Positions 38,892 to 47,788 of a DNA stretch of 64,000 nt are shown here, piece by piece (positions within the stretch are counted from its first letter, which is position 1; each line of letters begins with the position of its first letter). Location of the stretch: NCBI RefSeq assembly GCF_001612555.1, contig NZ_CP015110.1, forward strand, positions 186,001-250,000. Direction: 5' to 3'. The notes beneath the pieces were generated by a model, which saw only the letters and a list, made by a program, of their open reading frames with translations, ran no database searches and had not been told where the DNA came from. Source of the stretch: Acinetobacter sp. TGL-Y2 (lineage in GTDB: Bacteria; Pseudomonadota; Gammaproteobacteria; Pseudomonadales; Moraxellaceae). Both the position numbers and the translations under genes were made by a program.

Positions 38892-40445
38892 ATGACGGAT
38901 GCAACTGCTGGCAAAATCCCACACGTATTGGTAATTATGGATGGTGTGGGTCATCGTGAAGCGGTCGAAGACAATGCATTTCTTGCAGCGAAAACACCAA
39001 ATTTAACTGCAATGAAGCAAAATCATCCCCATGGTTTAATTTCAGGTTCAGGTGAAGATGTGGGTTTGCCAGACGGTCAAATGGGCAACTCTGAAGTGGG
39101 ACATATGAATTTGGGTGCAGGTCGTGTCCTGTATCAAGATTTTACCCGTATTACCAAAGACATCCGCACAGGTGCATTCTTTGAGCACGAGGTGTTGGTC
39201 GATGCGGTTGAAAAAGCCAACGCCAACAACAAACCCGTACATATTTTAGGTTTGCTCTCTACAGGCGGCGTTCACTCGCATGAAGATCATATCGTGGCGA
39301 TGGCAGAACTGGCGCTTAAACGCGGTGCTCACGTGTATCTACATGCATTTTTAGATGGTCGTGATACCCCTCCCAAAAGCGCGCAACCGTCTTTAGAAAA
39401 ACTGGATGCTCTTTTTGCCCAGTATCCAGGTCAAGGTCGTATTGCGACCCTCATTGGTCGTTACTTTGCGATGGATCGTGACAATCGTTGGGATCGCGTT
39501 GAACAAGCCTATCGTTTACTGACTGAAGGTGAAGCAGTGCGTACAGCAGCTTCAGCAGTGGAAGGTCTTGAACTTGCCTATGCCGCAGATGAGTCGGATG
39601 AATTTGTCAAAGCGACCCGCATAGGTGACTTTGCTAAAATTGAAGATGGCGACAGTGTGGTGTTTATGAATTTCCGTGCGGATCGTGCGCGTGAAATTAC
39701 CAAAGCCTTTGTCGAAAAAGACTTTGCAGGTTTTGAGCGTAAAGTCGTGCCAAGTTTGGTTAAATTTGTCATGTTGACGCGTTATCAAGCCAGCATTGAT
39801 GCACCTGTTGCATATATGCCACAAGCACTTGTGAACTCTATTGGTGAATACTTATCGAATTTAGGTAAAACGCAACTTCGGATTGCAGAAACTGAGAAAT
39901 ATGCGCATGTGACTTTTTTCTTTAGTGGTGGACGGGAAGATGAATATCCGGGTGAAAAGCGTATTTTGATTCCATCTCCAAATGTTGCAACCTATGACTT
40001 GAAGCCTGAAATGAGTGCATTCGAGGTCACCGATGAATTGGTTGCTGCGATCCACTCAGGTGAGTTTGATCTTTTGGTCGTGAACTATGCCAATGGTGAT
40101 ATGGTGGGTCATACGGGCGTATTCGATGCTGCGGTAAAAGCAGTTGAAGCAGTAGATACGAGTTTAGGACGTGTTTATGACGCGGTGATGGCGCAAAAAG
40201 GGCATATGCTGATTACAGCAGACCATGGTAATGTTGAGCAAATGCAAGATTACGTCAGTGGCCAAGTTCATACCCAACACACTACAGAACATGTGCCCTT
40301 TATCTATATTGGTCCGACTGCCGCTACAATTGCAGAAGGGGGTGTGCTTGCAGATGTTGCACCGACACTACTGAGCTTGATGCAACTTCCTGTACCGAGC
40401 GATATGAAAGGTCGTAACTTGGTTACCTTAACAGCAATAGCATAA
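38892..40445 (+). CDS. gpmI: 2,3-bisphosphoglycerate-independent phosphoglycerate mutase
   Basis: The 517-residue product has the alkaline-phosphatase-fold signatures of GpmI. These are [12 protein letters not shown] (metal-binding Asp), [17 protein letters not shown] with the phosphoacceptor Ser67, [11 protein letters not shown] and [12 protein letters not shown]. It interconverts 2- and 3-phosphoglycerate with Mn2+ and needs no cofactor. GAAAAGAG precedes the ATG. The ctp gene starts 23 bases later on the same strand, so co-transcription is likely. Confidence 0.95.
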   Translation: MTDATAGKIPHVLVIMDGVGHREAVEDNAFLAAKTPNLTAMKQNHPHGLISGSGEDVGLPDGQMGNSEVGHMNLGAGRVLYQDFTRITKDIRTGAFFEHEVLVDAVEKANANNKPVHILGLLSTGGVHSHEDHIVAMAELALKRGAHVYLHAFLDGRDTPPKSAQPSLEKLDALFAQYPGQGRIATLIGRYFAMDRDNRWDRVEQAYRLLTEGEAVRTAASAVEGLELAYAADESDEFVKATRIGDFAKIEDGDSVVFMNFRADRAREITKAFVEKDFAGFERKVVPSLVKFVMLTRYQASIDAPVAYMPQALVNSIGEYLSNLGKTQLRIAETEKYAHVTFFFSGGREDEYPGEKRILIPSPNVATYDLKPEMSAFEVTDELVAAIHSGEFDLLVVNYANGDMVGHTGVFDAAVKAVEAVDTSLGRVYDAVMAQKGHMLITADHGNVEQMQDYVSGQVHTQHTTEHVPFIYIGPTAATIAEGGVLADVAPTLLSLMQLPVPSDMKGRNLVTLTAIA

Positions 40446-40468
40446 AATAAATCAATAAGGATGCTTGA

Positions 40469-41650
40469 ATGATTCAAACTTTAACATATCGCGTTTTACT
40501 CACAGCTTTGTTGTTGGGGATGAATCATTCGCTCTGGGCTGCGGATGCAAAGGCGTCTGTCGCTTCAAATTTTGACAATGAATGGGTTGAAAATACCTCA
40601 GAAGTGCCGATCGAATCTATTCAACAATTTGTGCAAATTTACGGTACGGTCAAAGACAACTATGTCAGTGAAAAAAGTGACGATGCTTTATTTCTACAGG
40701 CGATTCAAGGCTTAGTCTCAGGACTGGATCGTTATTCACGTTATTTGTCTGCAGAAGATTATCGCCAACTCTTACAATATACTGAAGGGGATCTGGCCAG
40801 TGTGGATTTCGACTTGACCTTTGATTCAACCAAGTCGCAGTGGCAGATTAAAAACCTCAGAGAAGATTCAGACTCGTACAAGTTGGGTCTAAAAAATGGT
40901 TTCACCGTATTTAAAATTGATAATCAAGAACTCAAGAATCGAAATGCCGGTCAAGTGGATGATTTACTCAATGGCTCAATCGGCAGCACCTTACAGTTAC
41001 AATTAAATGCAGCCAGTCCCAGTTTAACCTTGGTCCGTAATCAAAAACTCGATGTGGCCGATATTCAACCGACACTTTTAAATAACCAAGTTTTGGTCCT
41101 TAAAGTGAAGGTGTTCCAGCAAGATACTGCCAGCGAAATCAAACGTTATATCGATGAGCATCAACCCCAGCGTCTCAAAGGCGTACTGATTGATCTGCGC
41201 AATAATCCGGGCGGCTTACTCTCTTCAGCAGTAGAAACAGCGGACTTATTTTTAAACCAAGGCATCATCGTTTCAACCGAAAGTCGCTCTGAGGGCAATC
41301 AACAGTTTCAAGCTTTACCAGGTAATGAGTTTACCAATTTGAAACTGGGCGTACTGATCAATAATCGCTCTGCTTCGGCAGCTGAGGTTTTTACTGCGGC
41401 TATGAAAGAGCATCAACGTGCGCTGATTATGGGTGAAAAAAGTTATGGTAAAGGTGTGGTGCAGAAGCTTTTCCCGCTTGAAAATGGTGCCGCACTACAA
41501 ATGACGGTGTCCCACTACTTAACACCGAGTGGTAATGCTATAGACGGCAAAGGGATTCAGCCAAACTTTGAATATCCTTGGCCACTCGAAATGAAAGAAG
41601 ACACTTATATTCAGCATGTTGCAGACCAACTGCTGAAATCACGCATTTAA
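40469..41650 (+). CDS. Exported C-terminal-processing serine peptidase (S41 family)
   Basis: The 393-residue product has a signal peptide (SLWAADAK), a helical N-terminal domain and a PDZ domain at about 115-210. The S41 core carries the catalytic Ser in NRSASAAEVFTAAM and the Lys in MGEKSYGKGVVQ. S41 (CtpA/Prc) peptidases trim or degrade periplasmic proteins from the C-terminus. The pairing gpmI-ctp is common in proteobacteria. Substrates are unknown. Confidence 0.9.
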   Translation: MIQTLTYRVLLTALLLGMNHSLWAADAKASVASNFDNEWVENTSEVPIESIQQFVQIYGTVKDNYVSEKSDDALFLQAIQGLVSGLDRYSRYLSAEDYRQLLQYTEGDLASVDFDLTFDSTKSQWQIKNLREDSDSYKLGLKNGFTVFKIDNQELKNRNAGQVDDLLNGSIGSTLQLQLNAASPSLTLVRNQKLDVADIQPTLLNNQVLVLKVKVFQQDTASEIKRYIDEHQPQRLKGVLIDLRNNPGGLLSSAVETADLFLNQGIIVSTESRSEGNQQFQALPGNEFTNLKLGVLINNRSASAAEVFTAAMKEHQRALIMGEKSYGKGVVQKLFPLENGAALQMTVSHYLTPSGNAIDGKGIQPNFEYPWPLEMKEDTYIQHVADQLLKSRI

Positions 41651-41713
41651 GTCTCAAAATTTTAAGTCTTAAGTTTTTAAGTTTAAGATCGAGATGTCAG
41701 GCTGAGAGAGCGT

Positions 41714-43147
41714 CTACTCTTCCGTATCGAGTCCAAATTTTTTTAAACGATAACGTAATGAACGAAAGGTCATGCCGAGCTTTTTCGCCGCCAATGTTCT
41801 GTTCCAGTGGGTTAAATTCAAGGCATTAATCAACACTTCTTTTTCAACCTTTTCCAAATACTGCTCAAGTCCCTCTTCAGGCAAAGCTTGAGGATATGCA
41901 GGGCTTAAAGCATTTTGCGCAAGCGGAGATATGGAACTGGTGGGGCTTTTCGGCGGGCTTGCTGTAATGGATGCTTTTTCAAGGTTACGCGTATTTGAAG
42001 GCTGTAAATGCTGAACCTCAATGCTGTCTGCATCACTCAAGGTAATGGCACGCTCAATCAGATTCCTCAGTTCACGGACATTGCCAGAGTAATGCTGCGC
42101 CATTAAAAATTGCGCTGCTTGGGGAGTCAACGTTTTGGTTGAAATACGCCATTCGGCGCAGATCAAATCGATAAAATGTCGGGCCAAAATGAGAATATCC
42201 TGCTGACGTTCACGCAGTGGTGCAATCCTCAAATCCATGACATGGATACGGAAAAAAAGATCCTGTCTAAATTGACCTTGCTGAACTCGCGACTCTAAAT
42301 TTTGATGACTGGCACTGATAATCCGAAAATCCACTTCAATTTCTTTATCACTGCCCAGTGGTCGAATCTTCTTTTCTTGAACTGAACGGAGTAGTTTGGC
42401 TTGCATGGCAAGAGAAAGCTCAGCAATTTCATCTAAAAATAAACTACCCCCATCTGCCGCTTGAATCAGCCCTTGTTTGTCTTCCGTTGCACCAGAAAAA
42501 CAGCCTTTCACATGCCCAAACAATTCACTTTCAAGCAGGTCTTCAGAAATTGCACCGCAATTAATCGCGATAAAGGGTCCATCTTGACGGTTACTCAGTT
42601 GATGCAACAAATTTGCCACGACTTCTTTACCTGTGCCCGATTCACCCGTAATAAACACAGGGGCTTGCGAGCGCGCAATTTTTTTGATTGACTCGCGTAA
42701 CTGTTGAATTTGAACCGACTCACCCATTAACAGACGCTCCTCTAAAGGTAGCTCATCTGAATCTAGATCCAGTACCGGTACATGCAAGGCTTTTTGCAAA
42801 AGCTGATGCAAGTGCTGTTGGTTAATCGGTTTGCTGACGAAATCAAATGCGCCCGCTTTGAGGACGGAAATCGCAATGTCCATATTGGCATAAGCGGTGA
42901 GCACGGCAATGGGCGTCTTTGGATAATGCTGTGTGACGTGTTTCACCAACTCTAAACCATTACCATCGGGCAAGTTAAAGTCAGTAATACAGGCATCATA
43001 TTTATATTCGCTAAAAAAGTATTTGGCCTGTTTTAAGTGATGTGCCATATGGGTTTTAATACCCATGCGTGACAAGGTCATTTGCATCAGCATACATAAA
43101 TCTACTTCGTCATCGACCAGTAAAACCAGTGGTTGTTGTTTAGCCAT
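41714..43147 (-). CDS. pilR: Sigma-54-dependent response regulator PilR
   Basis: The 477-residue product has a receiver domain (phospho-acceptor Asp56), an AAA+ domain with Walker A GESGTGKE (168-175) and Walker B LFLDE (236-240), and a Fis-type helix-turn-helix near 440-472. In PilR the loop that contacts sigma-54 is normally GAFTGA or GSFTGA. Here it reads GCFSGA at 215-220. It follows pilS by 24 bases on the minus strand and should activate pilin transcription. The pilA target is not in this window. Confidence 0.92.
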   Translation of the reverse strand: MAKQQPLVLLVDDEVDLCMLMQMTLSRMGIKTHMAHHLKQAKYFFSEYKYDACITDFNLPDGNGLELVKHVTQHYPKTPIAVLTAYANMDIAISVLKAGAFDFVSKPINQQHLHQLLQKALHVPVLDLDSDELPLEERLLMGESVQIQQLRESIKKIARSQAPVFITGESGTGKEVVANLLHQLSNRQDGPFIAINCGAISEDLLESELFGHVKGCFSGATEDKQGLIQAADGGSLFLDEIAELSLAMQAKLLRSVQEKKIRPLGSDKEIEVDFRIISASHQNLESRVQQGQFRQDLFFRIHVMDLRIAPLRERQQDILILARHFIDLICAEWRISTKTLTPQAAQFLMAQHYSGNVRELRNLIERAITLSDADSIEVQHLQPSNTRNLEKASITASPPKSPTSSISPLAQNALSPAYPQALPEEGLEQYLEKVEKEVLINALNLTHWNRTLAAKKLGMTFRSLRYRLKKFGLDTEE

Positions 43148-43171
43148 AACCCCAAAAAAACCTAATCAAAA

Positions 43172-44755
43172 TTATTTTATATGTGGGCATTCAATTCTGA
43201 AGCATGCCCCTTGTTGTTTTTGCTCGACATAGCTGAGTTTGGCCTGATTGGCCTGACACAGACTATGTGATAAATACAATCCTAAACCAGTTCCATTAAT
43301 TTCGGTACTAAAAAAAGGCTGAAATAGCTGAGAGAGTTCATGTTTTTCAATCCCTTTTCCATAATCAATCACATCAATATGAACCATCTGTTGATGGCGA
43401 TAGGCATGAAGCAGAATCGTATCCGCATCCGCTGCATTATGACGAATCGCATTGCGTGATAAATTCACCAAGACTTGGCTTAACTGAGACTCATCAAAAT
43501 GAACCACGAGATCCTGTTGCACATCCAGTCGAATATTATTTTTTACGTCATTTAAATCATGTCGAATCATCTCAGGCAAAAAATGTTGCAACTGAATACG
43601 CGTAGTATGTGTGTTCTTATTTTTCGCTAGCGCCAAGGTATCTTTAATAATTCGATCAATGCGGATGGCTTGCTTAGCAATCATATTGCTTAATAATTTT
43701 TGTTCATCTTGCTCATGCTCAAACAACTCATTCGCTTGTACAATCGCTGCCAAAGGGTTGCGAATTTCATGCGCAATACTGGCAGAAAGCTGTCCCAGCG
43801 CTGCCAGTTTTAACTGTTGAACTTGCTGATTGATTTTTTGTGCATCTTCTAAAATCAACAAGGTCAGGGCTTGATGGGGCACAATTAAGTTTTGTACTCG
43901 GACATCGACATGGTATTTCGACTGCGGCGATTCGAATTGAAAGCGCTCGCCATCGGCCAACAGCGTATTTTTTAAAATGTGAAATAAATCAGGTTGGAAA
44001 GTCGCCAAATGAAATTGTTCATGCGCATATAAAGGAGAAATACCCAGCAAAGAACATGCGGCAGGGTTGCTGACAATAATTTTACATTGTTCGTCTAGTA
44101 CAAAATAACCGACTTCAATCTGCTCCAAAATATAGCGGTTAATATTTTGTAATTGGAATAATTCATTGGATTGATGGGTATTTAAAGACTCAAGCAATTG
44201 AAAGCGTTGAATTGAGACTTGACCAATCGCATGCACCACAAAAAACAAAAAGGCCAGAAAGGCACTATTACCAATATTGTTTAAACTAGCATCTGCAAAA
44301 AGACTGCCAAAAAACTGTTGGTAAACCACACAAATCACGGCGATCAACGTAATAAACAACGCTTGATTTTTGCTCAGTAAAAAGTTGGCTGCAAATACTG
44401 AGATCACAAACAACAGCCCGATGGCAATATTGGGGCCACCCAAAGCAAAGGTGAGCACGCTCAGAAAAATCAGGTCAACGGCAAATAGCGCTAAGATTTG
44501 TTTGCTGATCGCATGCGGTAAATATTTAAGCGCTAAGCTCTGTACCAGAGTGCATCCGACATAAAACAGCAGCGCATAGAAATAAAGTTTAGGGTATTGA
44601 TAATATTCAGTTTGATTTTCTATAGTGAGCAAGAAAATCAGGGTGAGACTGAGCGCAATGATCAGCCGATAGCTTGAGTACAATGTGCCAAGACGGTAAA
44701 TGGTCTGATAAATAGGTATAGATACCGTTGGCGTCATTGAAGTACTCAAGTCCAA
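43172..44755 (-). CDS. pilS: Sensor histidine kinase PilS
   Basis: The 527-residue product has six predicted N-terminal transmembrane helices (about 30-180), a PAS-like domain near 205-310, the phospho-acceptor His329 in SASIAHEIRNPLAAI, and an ATPase domain with DYGKGI and GTGLGLYLS. PilS of Pseudomonas senses pilin in the membrane. Its start codon follows the gacA stop with no gap, and pilR follows 24 bases later, making one transcription unit. Confidence 0.92.
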   Translation of the reverse strand: MDLSTSMTPTVSIPIYQTIYRLGTLYSSYRLIIALSLTLIFLLTIENQTEYYQYPKLYFYALLFYVGCTLVQSLALKYLPHAISKQILALFAVDLIFLSVLTFALGGPNIAIGLLFVISVFAANFLLSKNQALFITLIAVICVVYQQFFGSLFADASLNNIGNSAFLAFLFFVVHAIGQVSIQRFQLLESLNTHQSNELFQLQNINRYILEQIEVGYFVLDEQCKIIVSNPAACSLLGISPLYAHEQFHLATFQPDLFHILKNTLLADGERFQFESPQSKYHVDVRVQNLIVPHQALTLLILEDAQKINQQVQQLKLAALGQLSASIAHEIRNPLAAIVQANELFEHEQDEQKLLSNMIAKQAIRIDRIIKDTLALAKNKNTHTTRIQLQHFLPEMIRHDLNDVKNNIRLDVQQDLVVHFDESQLSQVLVNLSRNAIRHNAADADTILLHAYRHQQMVHIDVIDYGKGIEKHELSQLFQPFFSTEINGTGLGLYLSHSLCQANQAKLSYVEQKQQGACFRIECPHIK

Positions 44756-45391
44756 TTAAGGTTTGATTAAACCATAGCGAATGGCCATATGGGTCAGCTT
44801 CACGTCACTGTCTAAACCCAGCTTTTCAAAAATACGATAACGATAGGTATTGACCGTTTTCACACTGACAAAAAGTTTATCTGAAATTTCTTGCGCGCTA
44901 ATACAGTTCACCACCATCATTGCGACTTGCATTTCACGTTCAGAGAGCGCATCAAACGGTGAAGTTTGAGTATCAGATAAATATGAACTGGCCAATTGCT
45001 CCGCGATATCTGCACTAAAGTATTTACCGCCTTGCATCACTTTATTAATGGCGCGAACCATCTCAGTAATGGGTGCCCCTTTGGTGATATAACCGCGTGC
45101 TCCAGCTTTGAGTAACAGCGACGGATAAGGCTCTTCAGCCAAACCACTAACCGCTAAAACTTTGGTCTCAGGTGCAGTCTGTAAGAGACGACGTGTCGTC
45201 TCTACACCACCAATACCAGGCATATTGACGTCGAGTAGCACAACGTTAGGATGGTGTTGACGAACCAAGCTAATCGCATCTTCTCCAGATTCAGCTTGTC
45301 CTATCACTTGGATATCTAATTGATCTTCTAGCATTCTACATATGCCAGTTCGGACTAACTCATGGTCATCTACGACTAAAACCGTGATCAC
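44756..45391 (-). CDS. gacA: Response regulator GacA (UvrY)
   Basis: The 211-residue product has a receiver domain with phospho-acceptor Asp54 in VVLLDVNMPGI and a LuxR-type helix-turn-helix (LSEREMQVAMMVVNCISAQE). It corresponds to GacA/UvrY, which activates small RNAs that titrate CsrA. The GTG at 45391 is preferred because AGGAGG lies five bases before it. An earlier GTG overlaps that site. It is the first gene of a gacA-pilS-pilR run. The kinase GacS is not nearby. Confidence 0.92.
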   Translation of the reverse strand: MITVLVVDDHELVRTGICRMLEDQLDIQVIGQAESGEDAISLVRQHHPNVVLLDVNMPGIGGVETTRRLLQTAPETKVLAVSGLAEEPYPSLLLKAGARGYITKGAPITEMVRAINKVMQGGKYFSADIAEQLASSYLSDTQTSPFDALSEREMQVAMMVVNCISAQEISDKLFVSVKTVNTYRYRIFEKLGLDSDVKLTHMAIRYGLIKP

Positions 45392-45417
45392 AAACACCTC
45401 CTATAATTTTTTTAAAA

Positions 45418-45453
45418 GCAAGTTTTTTGTTACATGATGCAAAAAAAACTTGC
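45418..45453. repeat. Long AT-rich inverted repeat in the gacA leader region
   Basis: GCAAGTTTTTTG (45418-45429) is nearly complementary to CAAAAAAAACTTGC (45440-45453), with two extra A in the right arm. It lies 25-60 bases upstream of the gacA start codon, so it would be in the leader transcript or promoter of gacA. Confidence 0.5.
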
Positions 45454-45508
45454 ATTGTGGCAACAAAAATAGCAATGCTATTCCTAATCTTTACTAAAAT
45501 ATTGTGCA

Positions 45509-45536
45509 TAATCACGTGGTTTAATATTAATCACGT
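45509..45536. repeat. Direct repeats in the gacA-pbpG intergenic region
   Basis: The nine-base sequence TAATCACGT occurs at 45509-45517 and again at 45528-45536, spaced 19 bases start to start, about two turns of the helix. It lies 75 bases upstream of pbpG and could be a paired regulator site. Confidence 0.4.
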
Positions 45537-45611
45537 TTGCGTGTAAATGTAAGTCATATTTGAGGTGATTAGCAATGATGCAAAAAACCTCCCTGAGATG
45601 AGTAAGTTATC

Positions 45612-46667
45612 GTGAAAAAGTCCAGAAAAACGTTAATGCATGTACTGAGTGCATCAGTACTACTCAGTTTAAGCTCATTGAGCTTTGCAGAACTTGTTAA
45701 TTACGCTCAGCCTACAGCAGGTCAAGCTTCGCTGAATTGGTCATCTGAAGAAGCAAGTCAATTATTAAACAGCGATGATCTAGAAGTGTCTGAAGAGATC
45801 ACGCCGCAAGCCACCACGACGGTGACCACGACGATTCGTAAATCGAATGGTGTGGTAACGCAAAATCCAAGCGCGCAAACGGTTCGAATTTTAGACACCA
45901 GTAGTTATAGCAACCAACCTTCTGTCAATGCACGCGCAGCTTTGGTGATGGATGCGCAAACGGGTGAAGTCTTATTCAGTAAGAACACCAATACCGCCTT
46001 GCCGATTGCATCTGTGACGAAACTGATGACAGCAGTGGTGATTGCTGACGCAAAACTGAATATGTCTGAAAATATCACCTTGCAAAGTATTGATTTTGCA
46101 GGGGCAGGTGGAAAAAATTCAAGTTCAACGCTTCGCGCTGGCGATACCATGAACCGTGCAGAAGCGCTGCTTTTTGCATTAATGAAATCTGAAAACCCAG
46201 CAGCAGCTGCACTGGCACGTACCTACCCAGGTGGTCGAGCTGCTTTTATTTCTGCAATGAACAGCAAAGCGCGTTCTCTAGGCATGAATTCGAGTCATTT
46301 TGTTGAATCTTCTGGTTTAGACCCACGTAATGTTGCATCAGCACGTGACTTAGGCATTCTGGTCAGTACGGCCTCTCAGTACGGTCTCATCCGTCAGTTT
46401 TCAACCACAGCGAGTTATGACTTTAATTTGGGTTATCGCGTATTAAAGTCCAACAACACCAACGCCTTGGTGCGTAATGGCGGTTGGAATATTAATATTT
46501 CAAAAACTGGTTTTATTAATGAAGCAGGGCGCTGTGTGGTCATGCACACGACCTTGAACTCACGACCGGCTGTTGTGGTGTTATTGGGGGCAAGCAATAC
46601 TCAAGCACGTAATGATGATGCTATTCGTTTGATGAATTGGGCAAGCAAATTACCAAAACGTATCTAG
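45612..46667 (+). CDS. pbpG: D-alanyl-D-alanine endopeptidase (PBP7/8)
   Basis: The 351-residue product has a signal peptide (SLSFAEL) and low-molecular-mass penicillin-binding motifs: SVTK with catalytic Ser134, SEN near 193 and KTG in the SKTGFINEAGRC segment. It cleaves cross-links in peptidoglycan in the periplasm. A linker of about 70 residues rich in Thr and Gln precedes the catalytic domain. The start is GTG at 45612 with a weak ribosome-binding site. An IS30 element begins 28 bases after its stop codon. Confidence 0.92.
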   Translation: MKKSRKTLMHVLSASVLLSLSSLSFAELVNYAQPTAGQASLNWSSEEASQLLNSDDLEVSEEITPQATTTVTTTIRKSNGVVTQNPSAQTVRILDTSSYSNQPSVNARAALVMDAQTGEVLFSKNTNTALPIASVTKLMTAVVIADAKLNMSENITLQSIDFAGAGGKNSSSTLRAGDTMNRAEALLFALMKSENPAAAALARTYPGGRAAFISAMNSKARSLGMNSSHFVESSGLDPRNVASARDLGILVSTASQYGLIRQFSTTASYDFNLGYRVLKSNNTNALVRNGGWNINISKTGFINEAGRCVVMHTTLNSRPAVVVLLGASNTQARNDDAIRLMNWASKLPKRI

Positions 46668-46694
46668 TGATTGAATTTATTTAAAATTAAGCTT

Positions 46695-47742
46695 CTTAGA
46701 TTAGCACTTGAAGTGCAACACCATGTTCTTGGAGTAATACCTGACTCGGACTTTTAAATCCGAGTCTTTTTCTTGGGCGATGATTCAAACGCTTAGTAAT
46801 CTCTGAAATATATTCATCCGTGTAGTTATTTAGATCACTTCCTTTTCTGATGTATTGCCTGATCAGACCATTCGTATTCTCATTTGTGCCTCTCTGCCAT
46901 GCACTGTAAGGATCTGCAAAGTAGAATTCTATTTCCAGTTCATTCGCGATTTGTTCATGTAGGCTAAATTCCTTGCCATTATCAGCAGTAATCGTCTTTA
47001 ACTTCTCTTTGATTGGAGCCAGCAAGTCAACAGTGGCTTCACAAACCGCCTGACTCTTGCGAGTGCTACATTTCTTTAACCAAAGATAGCCTGTTTTCCT
47101 ATCTACAATTGAAACTAAAGACTGCTGCTGATTTTTGCCCACAATCGTATCTATTTCTAAATCACCAAAACGTGATCGCTTCTCAATGATGTGTGGCCTA
47201 TCGTGAATGCTTTTACGGTTACTGAGCATCCCACGAGTTTCTGGTTGTCCATACTTTCTTTTTCGTTGATTTCTAAAACGTAAATGAAGATAAAGACTGC
47301 CTCCTTTGAGTTTATCTTGCTGAATATATCGATAGATTGAATGCATACTGATAGCTACGTGAGAAGCGATTTGTTCGGGACTCCATTGCAAAGCAAGATA
47401 GCTTTCGATCTGTTGCAATAGGGAGGAACTTACAGTTCTATGATTCGAGATATGGCGTCTTTTAGCCAGTTTATGAGCATGTTTAGCAAAGTAGCCATTT
47501 CTATTACGATTACGTTTGATCTCTCTACAAATTGTAGAGGGAGCACGAGCCAATCTGAGGGCAATATGACGCGTAGAAAAACCTTCGCGTAGTAATGTAT
47601 AAATCTGATATCTTTCTTCTTGGGTAAGATGAGTATAGTTCATGATGCAACTTTGACTTTGGTCGGTCTGGAAGCAGAATGCTATCTCATTTTACTTCCT
47701 ACCTAAAATTAATCTCTGTTGCACTTCGTTTGAGAATCTAAG
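46695..47742. mobile_element. Complete IS30-family insertion sequence
   Basis: The element is 1,048 bases. Its ends form imperfect inverted repeats: AGATTAGCACTTGAAGTGCAACA on the left, aligning with AGATTCTCAAACGAAGTGCAACA on the right (inverted). CTT immediately flanks both ends (46692-46694 and 47743-47745), a three-base target duplication typical of the family. Element borders could shift by a base or two. It carries a single intact transposase and lies two bases from a terminator hairpin. Confidence 0.85.
46696..47643 (-). CDS. IS30-family transposase
   Basis: The 315-residue product is intact. The N-terminal helix-turn-helix opens with THLTQEERYQIYTLLREGFS and APSTICREIKRN, as in IS30. 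The catalytic DDE core is seen in the DLEIDTIVG segment, the TADNGKEF segment and a downstream Glu near TNENTNGLIRQ. The stop codon falls inside the left inverted repeat. It should move the surrounding element by a copy-out mechanism. No frameshift or early stop is present, so it may be active. Confidence 0.93.
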   Translation of the reverse strand: MNYTHLTQEERYQIYTLLREGFSTRHIALRLARAPSTICREIKRNRNRNGYFAKHAHKLAKRRHISNHRTVSSSLLQQIESYLALQWSPEQIASHVAISMHSIYRYIQQDKLKGGSLYLHLRFRNQRKRKYGQPETRGMLSNRKSIHDRPHIIEKRSRFGDLEIDTIVGKNQQQSLVSIVDRKTGYLWLKKCSTRKSQAVCEATVDLLAPIKEKLKTITADNGKEFSLHEQIANELEIEFYFADPYSAWQRGTNENTNGLIRQYIRKGSDLNNYTDEYISEITKRLNHRPRKRLGFKSPSQVLLQEHGVALQVLI

Positions 47743-47746
47743 CTTT

Positions 47747-47775
47747 AAAAAACCCTGCATATGCAGGGTTTTTTA
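47747..47775. terminator. Terminator shared by thrC and (before insertion) pbpG
   Basis: A perfect palindrome of AAAAAACCCTGCAT and its complement at 47747-47774 is flanked by A and T runs. It terminates thrC on the minus strand. Before the IS30 insertion it would have served pbpG from the other side. Confidence 0.9.
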
Positions 47776-47788
47776 TGAGCTATCTTAA

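Noticed and set aside
45575..45602. Leader peptide MMQKTSLR before pbpG
   Set aside because: The eight-codon frame has no clear ribosome-binding site or regulatory codon pattern and is best explained by chance.
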